DNA of 64,000 bases, taken from contig JAKSYS010000313.1 in NCBI GenBank assembly GCA_022925895.1, positions 1-64,000 of the forward strand, read 5' to 3'. The translations under genes were made by a program, and so were the position numbers. The notes under the pieces were generated by a model that was not told the DNA's origin, made no database searches, and was given only the letters and a program-made list of their open reading frames with translations. Source of the stretch: Fragilaria crotonensis. Lineage: Eukaryota; Bacillariophyta; Fragilariophyceae; Fragilariales; Fragilariaceae. Below are positions 33,224-44,283 of the stretch, one piece after another (the first letter of the stretch is position 1; every line of letters begins with the position of its first letter).

Positions 33224-36200
33224 TTACCCATAGTGGCTTATGCATATGTTCGTGTTCTTCACGAAGTAATAGTTCGCGGACTCTCTCGGTTCATATTGGA
33301 GACGCTTGCCATATACTTCTCGCAGCTGCGCTGAAATCTCTCGCTTTTCCCGCATGGCACGGTCTGCTGCGTCGCTCCCGTGTAACTCTTCGTTCCTTAT
33401 CTTCCATAGCTTTTGCCATTCCTTCCATATCAAACAAATCAGTTTAGTTTGCCATCGGTGACCGCTGCGCCTGTCCTGTGTGCCTCGTTGGGACCGCAAC
33501 CTTGCATAATGGTCGTCTTGAATCCGGCTCCATTCCGCACTGAACCTCCCGTTGATCGTTTGGCGCCAACCGATCGAATTTTGCTGGGTGATCAACGCTC
33601 GAACATCAGTGGAAAAGAAAATTGGCGATGCTTGAAACTCGACTTCCTCATTTGTGACCATCCAGTCTCTTATTGTTTCGTTCCATAAATTGCGAAGTAA
33701 TGGATTTGTTTCTTCTTTAGCGTGGAACTCATCAATGATGTGATGAAAACTGTCCCTCCAATTCTGACGACTTGCGGCCGTACACTTAAGGATATGGTCC
33801 CTGGTTTCCGGCATGTTCCACAACCTGGGCACATTCGTGTTCTGCTTTCTTGCTTGTTTAAGCGTTCAAGAGTGGGTAAGCACTCGTGTACCAGTTTTGT
33901 GATGTGTATCCGTTTCTTTATCATCTGTTTCATCGCCTTTCCATGCGCCCGCCAGTTAATCGTAGCCATAGTTGCTTCGGTGTACCCATACTTGGCTTGA
34001 ATGTATTCTCGCAATGGTCCTATTGTCGCCCGGTGTCGGATATCTTGCGCATACTTCGAAGTTTTTGTTCCTCTGGATAAACAAGAAATGCTCCTGTATT
34101 CGGTGTCATGAGTGCATATGGATGTGCGCGTCCATATTGATCTTGATACCTCCCCGCTAAATCATCAGCGTCGACGTTTAACTGCGCCCGTAGAGTAAGT
34201 CTATTGTACGCCTTCTTCTTGTCCTGGTGGCCTTTAACATAGACCAGTTTGACTCCTGGCATATGTGTAAGAGCATATCGGATTTCAACGAGTAAATCCC
34301 ATTCAGGTATCAAAGGATCAAGGGGGGTGAGATTCCTGGGAAGTGCAGTCGGGGCAGATGCCGCAGGGCCCCCGTCCCGATCTCGTCCGAATATTGTGTC
34401 AAGCATGCTTTGACTATCTGTCCCGATTGTACCGTCCCATGGTTCAATCATGTTTGTATATTCAGACAGCCTCAACAAAAATCGCAGAATTGACAGCATG
34501 CCACTGCATTCTGCTCGGTAGGAGTCCATTACGTATCCCCTTGATGGTCCCATTCCCGTCGCTACTCGTTCGCCTTGGGATGTGCTAATCATCCATCCGA
34601 ATGATCCGTCGGTGCCATACTTCTCGGAACCATCGCTCCCGGCTTCAAATCCTTGGTGTAACTCTAAACATGCTGTATACGGATCCACAAATAAGTCTGT
34701 ATGCCGCAGGAGATCGACCTCCCATGCATCAAGCTGTTGAACGTAGTCGTCAAACGTAGCCACTGGTAACGGTCGCGGTTGGATACCCGAGACAGCTTGT
34801 TGATTATTTCCCATCGATGCATTCTTCCTGCCTGCTGAATTTCCACGGGTACTGCCATATTCGGAATCTCCTCTTCGATATTGAGATTGCTTTCTCTATA
34901 CATTCGTTGAGTGTCTTCAAGCTTCCGACATTTGACATATTCCCTCCCATTCGTCGCACGTATAATGTCGATCTGTAGACGTAAGCAGGGTAAGATATCC
35001 GACTTTCTGTGGTAGTTAGTAACCAAGGCCCCAAGGGTTGGACCAATGTGCCGTCGGGATAGCTCCATAGCGCATTTGCTTTTTTCCATAATTTCCATGA
35101 TACTGCAGATGGTAACTCTTGATGCACCTTCATCCACCTCGGACGATTGCTGAACAGTGATTCTTGACCCGTGAGTTTTGCTTGATCTAACTGCGTTCCC
35201 TCTGTCGTCGCCAAATCCGATATTGTCAGCGCTCCCAGGTATAATCGACAATAATTGATTCGCCTGATTTCATTATCGCTGAATCGACCTGATGCTAATA
35301 TCCGATCCATAATGAATTCATCGTGACGTCGCTCTAGTGGTGCAACACCCGTGTAGTCCAACTGTATTCCTGCTTTGATAAAGGCCAAATATCCACGCAG
35401 GGAACTTAACCATTTGGATTCCAGATGCGGAGATTATCGTACACATTTTCCATCAACGGTAGTGAGGTCCCAACACAGTATTGTGCCCAAGCTACGGCAC
35501 ATCGGAGTAGCCTTCCTGCTGTTGTCTTGTTGCGCCAATGCCTCAAGAATAATTGAACTTGTCCGATACCTTGTTGGTCATACAATCTCCTGAAATTAGC
35601 GCCGCCGTATTCCAATGGACCGTATATGATAGCTCGTTTTGTGTTCCGATTATATCCACATTTCGCAATGATGATTGACATCGCTTTCCGTTGAATATTG
35701 TTTAATTGAGCTGCCGTGAAGTGTGAATTTGCGAGGGGATAACCGATACTTGGTAAGTAGCACGCGTAATAGAACGTCCATGCTTCTTCTGGGGTCAATG
35801 AACATTGATACAAAAATTCGACCGAATTATCGCTCTTGGATTTCAGTTGTCGATATTGTTCGCGCTGTGTGCCCGCCGGATCTTTGTAGTGACCCAAGGT
35901 TTTGTGTGATGCATATGGAGACAAGTACGTGAGTTCTTGATCGATTCCTGATGCGGGATCTTTTACGCGGACTCCTTTGAACTGAGACGAATCCGTCATT
36001 AGGATAGGGGCTCCTGTTACCGTGAATTGCCAAGCCATAACGTGATACGAGCACTTCGATGGTTCTAATGCTCCTCCAGAAATCCCAAGCAGTTCCGCCC
36101 AGAGTTGTGCGTTATTTTCCAACTGGGTGATAATCTGATGGCGTGCATTTTCCGTTTCCTCATGATCGAACAGGTTGGTTTGCCCGTTTGAGTCATCGAC

Positions 36201-39200
36201 GAAGCCGACCATACCGAGTTCCACTGTTTCTGATGTACTTGGATTTTTGTAAGTTGCCTTTGCTGCTTTCTGGTCATAGCAATCGTAAAGTAGACTCGAC
36301 AAGAAACACCATATAGCAGGAGAATTACCACTTCCTTGTCCTGTTCCGTATATTGGGTGAGTATTGCTATGCGTGTAGCTCTCTTCTGCTAATCCCATTT
36401 CGGTTCTGATGTGATATCTTGCGTGCTTTAGCGTCCGCGCGTTTGACGCTGTCACTGAAGGGGGCACTCCAAATGTCTGACTTGCAACCATTGCCAAGTT
36501 TGGAACAATCCGGTCGTAGCACGAGGCTGCATCGTAATTCGTCTGCACCAATGTTTTTCTTGTTAAGCGGAAATCTCAAACTGAAGTTCTTCGATGAATA
36601 CTGGGTCTATTGCATTCCGATGAGGTCGCGATCCATATTGGCCATCGTTTAGAAGTGATAGACTCTCTGCGTGATACAATGCTGATCGCCATTTTAATCC
36701 CATCGCTAGATTGTAATCTGCTTCATACAGATGGATAACTCTGGTACGATGGATCCGAATGTTCCCTGGTTCTTTGAACAGTATACTATTTGCCACTTTC
36801 TGCCACCGGCGATAGGAGTATCCTCGAGTCAGGGCGTAGTTTATCAAGTGCAAATGAAGTTGGAACAAATCGGACTGCATTTTGTCAAGTTCTTCCCGAT
36901 TGGCTTTGTGTTCTTCATCTTCATCTTCTGGAATGTTGGAATATTGATGCTTTGCTATCAATGCTTTGTAATGCCCGAGATGTAATCCTGATGGTGAGGT
37001 CGCAGTGGATTCTCGCCATACTTGTAGTTTACTCTTCATCTCGCCCTCGGTTATGGAGGCCATGTGTTCCATTGTCGCTATTTCTGCTGATTGTTTCAAA
37101 TGATCTAACAACAGTCGAAGATTGCTTTGCATTTCCGGATCGTGTTGGTAAGTTCCTGTTAGTAGTTGTTTCGCTGCCGAACGCTGGCCTGTGAATCCAA
37201 GGTCTGTACTCAACGGTGGAACAGTGAACGGAGTCCCTTGCGCTTGTCCGAAATGCTTCTGATTCCGTGTCCGAAGATGATGCAAAACTTGAGTTGGGAT
37301 ATCAATCTGTTGCCACGAGGTGCACTCTTTTGGATCCATCGTCAAATCTGTCGGTATTTCGATACGTGTAACGCCTTGTCGCTCATGAGTCAGTCGTAAT
37401 CGTCGCAACTTTGAGAAGAGTTGGTTGAGGGCTTCCGCTTTTTGTAGATGTCGCAACCTTGTAGCTTGATCCTGATCACTTGCAACCGCCGATGCTGTCA
37501 ATTCGTCGATCTTTTTTCTTCTTTCGCTTGCCCTTACTTCGTAACTGGATTTGACCAATTCTTGAACTTGGCGTTTCAATTCTTTGAGTAATTCTTTACA
37601 CGCTTGTGTGGTTCTGGGCATCTCTTCGGATGGAAAAACGTCCTGCCACTCGTGCTGTATGACCTCCCAATTATCCAATCGTGTCCTCGCCATTGATAAG
37701 CACTTATTCACCACTTGAACTTTTTTCCTAGCTTGTGCTAAGTCGACTGACCAGAATGGTTTGTCGAAGTGAGGAATGGTTTGTTCAGCTGCAAGGCTCG
37801 CCGCTTCTACATCTTTATCGAGTCTTTCTGCAAATCGATGTCTATTCCTGGCAATTCTAAGCGTTTCATCCTGTCGAAGACGTTATGTGCATCCAGATAC
37901 TTGTGTTTTGCTTTGATGTATGCCGTCACCTGTTTCAGATTGTTTGCCTTCAACACTCGTGGCTCGTATTTTGATAATGGTTGAATCTGAATTCCGAACA
38001 ACTTGTCTGTCGAAAGATCCACAAAATACGTTCGATGGTCCGTTTGGTATCTTGCGTTGAATGCTTCATACCCTGCTTTTTCCACTGCATTAATTACATG
38101 CGGGGTGGCGAGGGCGTAATCCAAACATCTCTGGCCGCGGGCGTAAGTTGCTGGAAGTCTGCCTCCGTGCCGGTGCTTCATTACATCAATTAAGCCAATG
38201 TCGTCTACTATTTTTGCATGGAGTCTTGTTCGTCTCCGATTTGCTCATTGAAGTCGCCGACCAAGAGAATTTCATGACGTTCGCTGCGACATTGCTGAAG
38301 AAACCGTTTCAAATCTCGCCGAAAAGCCTCTCTGGGGGCGATCACCGGATCTTGTTCTTGGATGAGAAAACTTTGTTGTTGAGATGCCGCTGTCATCAAA
38401 CCTTTGCCTGGACTATCTGTAACGACTTGATAAGCTGAGATTACTGTAAATATAACACCTGCTCTTCCCTGAAATGTTTGACTTGTCCATCGACCCCATT
38501 TGTCTTGTGATGTAGACTTGATTCTGCCTGTAGCGTTTCCCATTGTCATCATGAATGTGCCGCCTGGTTTATATAAATTCTTGAAGACGACGGGGGTGTT
38601 TGCGAAGTTAATCCGTGACCGTTGCCAGTACTTACGTGTAGTATCGAATACTATACTTCGAACTGGTGATTGCATGGAGTCGAGGTTGTGTTCTTGTCCG
38701 CACGCTATGTCCGCCTGTACTTCTTGTAAAGTTGTGCAATATGTATCGAATTGTCCTCCTCTGCGATCCAGTGTAAATCCGTTGACGTTTGCCGAATAAA
38801 CTCTGAGTATTCCGTCTCCTTTATTTTCCATTTCATCGCCCCATATATGATTATTTCGTTGATTCGTTGTCGACAATTGTATCTCTCTGTTAACCCGAGT
38901 CGTTCCTGTGTCGTCTATAGTTTGCGTGAAAATCTTCCTCCATTCTGTCTGTGCGATATTCAGACGGTCCATAGGCGTTACAGAATGCGTCCTGTGAACA
39001 TTTCTATCATGAGCCTGCCTGATATACGATCCTGGATTACTATTAATCATTGTGGTTGTCGTGTGCCTCTGTATCCATGAATGTTTCCGATGTCGAGGAC
39101 TTGTTGCTGCTCTCAATGCCAGAGCCTTGCTTATTGAAGTCATTCTCTCCTGAGTCCGACTTGTTGTCTTGTTCGCCTTCTTTATTCTTGGCGATTCCAT

Positions 39201-39300
39201 TGTTTTGTTTATTGATTTGCGCTGAGCTCGATTTATCATTCCATAGGCCATCTTGGTGGTCGATCATCTGGGCTGCTAACTTTGTTGGTGTCATACACAT
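33224..39300 (-). pseudogene. LINE ORF2: endonuclease, reverse transcriptase, RNase H; broken by frameshifts
   Basis: Pieces in order: 39300-39043 (acidic N-terminus). Endonuclease 39251-38208, with RVYSANVNGF, CGQEHNLDSM and LLVGDFNEQI, continuing 38181-37807 with LDYALATP and QTDHRTYF. Linker and start of the polymerase 37714-36563, with SGLHLGHYKAL and DGQYGSRP. Palm 36551-35406, with NYDAASCYDR (motif A), GTGQGSGNSPAIW (motif B) and GFVDDSNGQT (motif C, the catalytic DD). Thumb 35388-34804. RNase H 34814-34020, with GTDGSFGWMIS, YRAECSG, GTDSQSML and NVDADDLAG (the D-E-D-D set). C-terminal region 34014-33670 and 33832-33224, with a Cys/His cluster and the helical RNEELHG stretch seen in other diatom LINEs. 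All catalytic residues remain; what is lost is the continuous frame. At least one break falls in an A run (CAAAAATAG at about 38205-38215), a typical slippage site. Confidence 0.88.
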
Positions 39301-39367
39301 TCTTTGGTCTTCATTTTCGACTCTCGATTCTGACGTTTTTCTCGGTGTTGCTTTGTTATCCCATCTT

Positions 39368-41092
39368 TTAGCTCCTTCGATGTGATTGCTTTGTACCTTT
39401 TATATCATCGTCATCTGGCTCGTCGATTTGTGTTGCTCTTCTTTTGGATGCATTAGACGACATCTGTGCCATCATCATTTGACTAAACATTGTTGTCATG
39501 TCATGAGTAAAGACTCTGAACTGTTCTTGCAAGGCCTGCGATACCTGACTTTGTACTTTTTCTTCGATAGTTGCTTGGTCTTGTGCTTGCTTGCCTTCAA
39601 TCATGGCTAACCTCTCTCGTAACGCAGCAACCTCGTCTCTACTTTTAGCGAGTTCCTGTTGTAGGAGTTTGTGTTGTTCCGACTCGACTGTGGAAGTCTG
39701 CTCGCTTGATGAGTAAGTTTGTGATCCACGGACTTTATCTGCCCACGATGCTTTACCGACGTATGATGAATTAGCTTGGCTGCCTCCTAGTGTAGATTCG
39801 TCTGTAACGCTCTGTTGTTCCTTGCGATATATGAATGTAGGTGGACTTTCGTTTGAGATATTCGAGCCGATTGACATTGCAGTATTAATACTGATTGTCA
39901 AATAAGAATGATCGCCTTGCGAGATGCCATCGGATTCAATCGGCGATACTGCTGGAGGTCCAGGGTATCGATCTGCCGAAACTTTAGCATCTGGTTCGAC
40001 GTGTTCTTCGTACCACTTTGGAATCGCCTCTTTCAATACTTCCCGTACCTGATGATAGTTCTTTTGATGGACTAATACTTTGTATTTTCCATCCTCATTC
40101 ACGGATCGACACGGTAATAGCGAAATGACACCCGATGTAGCGATGATGCGTTCGGAAAGGTAGTGCATTGCATCTTGTCCAATGTGATTCAACACGATAA
40201 CGTAGTTTGTTGCTAACGTTCGAGTTTGTGCTTTGATGAAACGCTCGAATGCATCCGGGTGACGAGATCTCATTTGAAAGGGTACAAAGGTTCCGCTTTC
40301 TTTGTATGCTTCTTTCAATTGTTTGCTAAGCTCGTCTCGATCTGCTCTCAAAGTTTCCACTGCGTACGCTTTGGTTCTGACGATGCGTCCTTTCGCTGTT
40401 TTGATCTTTGGGGAACAATACACCAATCTAAATTTGGGGATCTTCATCCGCGGTAACGCCTGACGTAGGGTATTGGTGAACTTGGTTGTCGCTTGGTCAA
40501 TGTCATAGAACTGTGGGTCGAGACCATAGATAAAACCGAGTTGTGTCGTTTCCCAGTCCGTTTCGCTCCAACGATGTTCGTTCACGTAGAAATTATGTTC
40601 TTTCATCAACTTGAAGATTGAATTGGTTGCCTTTAGTTCGCTCAAGGAAACCACCGAACGGATTCGATGAACGATATAAGTCGAAACGCTTTTGTGGTCC
40701 TGACTGTTGTTGGTGTACGTAGTATTCTTGTGCTGGCGAGTGTGACGATCGAAATGGAGATGAAACTGCTGGACATGCATCTCGGGATCAATACGAAGTG
40801 GCTCGATCTTACTGACTTGGCGATTTCGATTATCGAAGAACTGAATCTTATCGCTACCGAAGGCCATAATAGCTTCATGCATCCAATTTGCATGAAGGAT
40901 TGCTGGATGAATGTTGTCGTTGTTTTGAGATGGAACAAAACGAAATCTAAGCGTTATTTCGACGCTAGACTTGACAGTTGACTTTGAACTTTCTCCACGG
41001 TTAGGTGTAACTACGGTATCGTCGTCATCGCATGGAAGATCGCTTGTTGCTTGAAGGCGTCCGGTGGCATGATGAACGGAAGGGTCCATCAT
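39368..41092 (-). CDS. LINE ORF1 protein, intact, coiled-coil C-terminus
   Basis: 574 codons without interruption. The N-terminal 110 residues are polar and acidic. The middle (residues about 50-380) contains conserved-looking aromatic stretches such as STYIVHRIRSVVSLSELKAT and IPKFRLVYCSPKIKTAKGRI, without a named domain. The end has a clear coiled coil with heptads (QELAKSRDEVAALRERLAMI, then EKVQSQVSQALQEQFR) followed by a basic/acidic tail. ORF1 proteins bind the element RNA and form oligomers through such coils. No CCHC zinc knuckle is visible. It is the only fully open coding region of the element. ORF2 would begin within about 70 bases after its stop. Confidence 0.85.
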   Translation of the reverse strand: MMDPSVHHATGRLQATSDLPCDDDDTVVTPNRGESSKSTVKSSVEITLRFRFVPSQNNDNIHPAILHANWMHEAIMAFGSDKIQFFDNRNRQVSKIEPLRIDPEMHVQQFHLHFDRHTRQHKNTTYTNNSQDHKSVSTYIVHRIRSVVSLSELKATNSIFKLMKEHNFYVNEHRWSETDWETTQLGFIYGLDPQFYDIDQATTKFTNTLRQALPRMKIPKFRLVYCSPKIKTAKGRIVRTKAYAVETLRADRDELSKQLKEAYKESGTFVPFQMRSRHPDAFERFIKAQTRTLATNYVIVLNHIGQDAMHYLSERIIATSGVISLLPCRSVNEDGKYKVLVHQKNYHQVREVLKEAIPKWYEEHVEPDAKVSADRYPGPPAVSPIESDGISQGDHSYLTISINTAMSIGSNISNESPPTFIYRKEQQSVTDESTLGGSQANSSYVGKASWADKVRGSQTYSSSEQTSTVESEQHKLLQQELAKSRDEVAALRERLAMIEGKQAQDQATIEEKVQSQVSQALQEQFRVFTHDMTTMFSQMMMAQMSSNASKRRATQIDEPDDDDIKGTKQSHRRS

Positions 41093-41179
41093 CGTCGTTG
41101 AAGCGCAGGTACCAAGACCTACTCAAGATTCACGTAGAAAAACCTAGTGGGCTTACTATTTTCTCCTAAGTGAAAATTC

Positions 41180-41196
41180 TATGTATGAGAGTATGA
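41180..41196. repeat. Right target-site duplication of the LINE (17 bp)
   Basis: Second copy of TATGTATGAGAGTATGA, next to the 5' end of the minus-strand element. Confidence 0.85.
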
Positions 41197-42301
41197 GTCG
41201 TCATTGCTTAACGTCTGGGCACAAGCCTACACCATAATTGATCATGATGACGACTACTGTGTGCATAGTCCGAACTGAGCTTTATACGGTACTCACACAT
41301 CATACCATCATACTATCACACATACAATCATACAAATCACGCCAAATCTAACTTCTCATCTTGTGAACTATTGAGCAACACGCATTCGATTTCCTTTCAT
41401 GGCTTTAGCGAAATGCAGCGACCGTCTAAATGCCAGAAGCTCTTCTCGTTTAAGGAAGCATTCGGGAGAATCACATGGATACGAGGCGAGGTCAGAAACA
41501 TTCGGGAGCATGGAAGGATTGTGCACAACCGTATCGTGATTTGAATGTCGATGGGACTCATGCTGAGCATTGCGAACGATGCTTCTCGACTTCGAAGGAC
41601 TTTCAACCACGCCGTTCCACAAGCAATTGGTCCAAGCTGGGTTGTGTTGTACCACGCTGGCCAGGTGTGCACAGTTCGAATCCAACTCTATCACATTCGC
41701 AAAGAACGCTTTCCAACCATACCAGTGGCCCCAAATATTGTGACTGTGGAGCTCCAGGTGTGAGCATGTCGCTAAAGTCCAGCGATCCCTCTGAGGATGT
41801 TTCAGTACATCCTTTGTTTATGCGCCGTCTCCGGTCGTCCGCCGATCGTGACAACGTGGTTGGTGTGCGTGGTGACAAACGTCGGAACGATTTGAAGAAA
41901 TGGTACATGGTTCGAAACGAAGAACCTAACGATTACGATGGCGTTATGCATGCTGTATTTTTCGATACGTATTTGAGGAATGAGGCGCAAGATTCGTTAT
42001 TATCAGCTCAGAACGTTTGCCTGACCCTTACTCTTTAATTGCTTGTAGATTTAAGTGTAAATTTCGTATTCTTGACGTAGTCAAAGCATCAGTAGTACTC
42101 GCCGTGTTTGCGTTGTCGACTTGGTGATGATTGGACAAAACTCGACATTTTCGTCCTCCATTCTGAATAGGGTTTGGTGATCAACTGATATACGTCCAAC
42201 TTCTACCTATTCATAGATGGGAACACACGGTATCGTCTTGATGTCAAGGCTGAAGTCCACTGGTTGGAAGCCCAAGGCAATACTTTGTTGAGCGACGGTC
42301 G
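41197..42301. other. Spacer with overlapping unassigned open frames
   Basis: Open frames overlap on both strands: plus 41475-42038 (187 codons, ATG) and minus 41368-41694 and 41603-41908. The plus one has GDKRRNDLKKWYMVRNEEPN and GVMHAVFFDTYLRNEAQDSL near its end, and a neighbouring frame (41545-41763) reads QAIGPSWVVLYHAGQVCTVR, which looks more protein-like than chance. This could be a decayed or spliced gene. I cannot assign a strand or family. Confidence 0.3.
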
Positions 42302-43321
42302 TTATGCGTCCTGATATTCCCGCACACCATCAGCGAATGCTAACAAGGCAAGTCGTCGGGATAGTCGCAGATCTTTTACTAGCTGTTCAGGCCGACTGGT
42401 TGGTTCGTCTTGGTCATCGCATGGGATGTCGTCTGCCAATCGTGTGGCGCACTCTGCCATAACGGTACGCACCGCCGGAGTCAAGTCAACCTCGGATTGC
42501 CCAATTTTGAAAGAAATGGATTCAACAAGCTCGTATGGAATCAAATTAGCACCCAGATAATACTGAACGCCATCGAATAAAAGCTCTATTCTGCCGTCGT
42601 CCGAGGGAACGAATCCATAATTCAGAAGACACTTCCAAGCCGGCCTGGCGGATTCGCCATAGTCAATCAAAACTTCGAACCCCGCCTGGACAGTCTTCGT
42701 TGTTGTTACCACTAGGTTGTCTTCCTTGCGAAAGAACTCTGCATTTGATCGATCACCACCATGGTTGAGCATGTCAAAGATCGGAGCCAAAAGTCGTATC
42801 CCTGGTTCAACTCGGCAACACCGAGTTAGAACAACGTCGAGAGCATATTGACATTCTGGTTCAGATGAGTGGGTTTGCAATTCATACAACGCTTCTGCTC
42901 GCGCAAAGTAGGAGAAATCAACTGCCAAATCAAGATCCCTCGACAGGCACCTTCGTACCAGCGACTCGTCCCAATTAACAGGCAGCGAGTCACTCAAATC
43001 CGTCGGAAGCATAGCCAACCAAGCTTGTTGTGCGTCGCTCTTATCATCTTTATTTTGCAAGTCAAGAAAGCACGATGCCAATCGAACTGCCCATTCGTCC
43101 GACTTGAGATTGGCTGCATCATCTCGAAGACAAGAACCTATAGGTATTTGCAAGATAGTTGTGCCTGGATTCACGGCTTCGTCCGCGAAGACGCCTCGCA
43201 CACCACGTTCCCCCGTCCTGAGCGACAATTGATTTGCACATTTCGCTTCAAAAAGCTGACAAAGTCCTTGCAGACTTTGTGAGGCAAGTGAGACAGCCGA
43301 CAGTACTATAAACGGAGCCAT
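42302..43321 (-). CDS. SET-domain protein methyltransferase (SETD3/Rubisco LSMT type)
   Basis: 339 residues, no intron. The N-terminal MAPFIVLSAVSLASQSLQGL is moderately hydrophobic and may be a secretory or plastid leader. The SET domain begins RGVRGVFADEAVNPGTTILQ. It has the insert typical of the LSMT/SETD class and ends with APIFDMLNHGGDRSNAEF (the N-H-x binding site for SAM) and VLIDYGESARPAWKCLLNYG, where the Tyr is the catalytic residue. In plants this class methylates Rubisco large subunit or aldolase, and animal SETD3 methylates actin His73. The plus-strand frames overlapping it are shadows. The C-terminal Rubisco-binding domain is short (about 70 residues), so the substrate cannot be predicted. 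Confidence 0.88.
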   Translation of the reverse strand: MAPFIVLSAVSLASQSLQGLCQLFEAKCANQLSLRTGERGVRGVFADEAVNPGTTILQIPIGSCLRDDAANLKSDEWAVRLASCFLDLQNKDDKSDAQQAWLAMLPTDLSDSLPVNWDESLVRRCLSRDLDLAVDFSYFARAEALYELQTHSSEPECQYALDVVLTRCCRVEPGIRLLAPIFDMLNHGGDRSNAEFFRKEDNLVVTTTKTVQAGFEVLIDYGESARPAWKCLLNYGFVPSDDGRIELLFDGVQYYLGANLIPYELVESISFKIGQSEVDLTPAVRTVMAECATRLADDIPCDDQDEPTSRPEQLVKDLRLSRRLALLAFADGVREYQDA

Positions 43322-44283
43322 GTTGATCGCTCACAGTACCACTATGTTATAATTACAAAGTGGTCGATTCTGTTGTAACGCATGTTCCTGGTGTCCATAA
43401 GGCCTGACATGAGCGACAACCGATACTGCTCGGTCACACTTTAACATCACGATGTGCGATTACTGTTCTTGCATACTGGTACTCGGACCGGGTACTGTGT
43501 TCTACTCCAGGTACTGTTGTAAACTGGAGTATTGGAGTTCTTGGAGTACTTGCACCAGGTACTCGTAAGACATTCGGCAGTATTGGAACAAGTATGCATA
43601 CGACAATAAAATCGGTTCGAAAGCTCGAGAACCCATTTCCGATGTAGTTCTCCAGTTTCGTCACCAGTTTATCAAAATTCATTGTTTCTCCAATTTCATC
43701 ACCTATACAACGCATGAATCCGAATCCATAATAGAGTAGAGCACTATGTATTGAATTTTAGCAGGGTAGGGTATGGGATAGCGCTATTGATAATAGCATA
43801 GTTTTTTTCCCTCAGGTTAATGGAAACGAATCTGTATTATTCCCAGGTCAACGACTCCCCCGCCCCGTCGAATGCAAGCATCAATAGGGGCATTAACAAA
43901 TTCTAATGCTCACTCGGAATCATTGGAATATCTTGGTTGAGACTTGGAAATTGGTTTTTAGAAATGTTGTTTCTAGCAATCGGAGTGCGTTAGTAGTCCG
44001 CTACATTGTGAGACTACTATGGCGCTGGTATTCACTCCGACGAGCCACATCATCGAGAGTTGTGTTGACCTAGACTTCAATCAAGGGTGGAACCCAAACG
44101 CCGAACGCCTGAATGCGATGGCGGCTCGCAAAGCCAGAAGCTCAAGTGTCATCATTTATGTTTTTACAATGTATGCAGGGTGTCCAAAAGTGTAAAATAC
44201 TTGGTGTGTCACTATCGTAATCAACGGACGACTCGGTCTCCGCAATGATCAACTACAAGCATTGGGCTATTCCGATGTAACAA
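43322..44283. other. Spacer, GTAC-rich near the left end
   Basis: A GTAC cluster lies at 43475-43570 (for example AGGTACTGTTGTAAAC and TTGGAGTACTTGCACC). The rest shows no gene. The minus frame at 43434-43715 consists mainly of the repeat and is not protein-like. Confidence 0.5.

Larger units (their letters stand above)
32982..41179 (-). mobile_element. LINE (non-LTR retrotransposon) with ORF1, endonuclease, reverse transcriptase and RNase H
   Basis: 8,198 bp on the minus strand between perfect 17-bp direct repeats. From its 5' end (right) come a short leader of about 87 bases, ORF1 (41092-39368), then ORF2 with an apurinic-like endonuclease, reverse transcriptase, RNase H and a C-terminal Cys/His-rich region (about 39300-33224), and roughly 240 bases of 3' leader. 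The order endonuclease, reverse transcriptase, RNase H and the absence of long terminal repeats define an APE-type LINE. Identical flanking duplications and full length indicate a fairly recent insertion. Yet ORF2 changes frame about eight times, with few true stops within the segments. The 3' end adjoining the duplication is a run of T in element sense (A11 on the plus strand, 32981-32991, partly shared with the duplication), not the usual poly-A. Confidence 0.9.
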
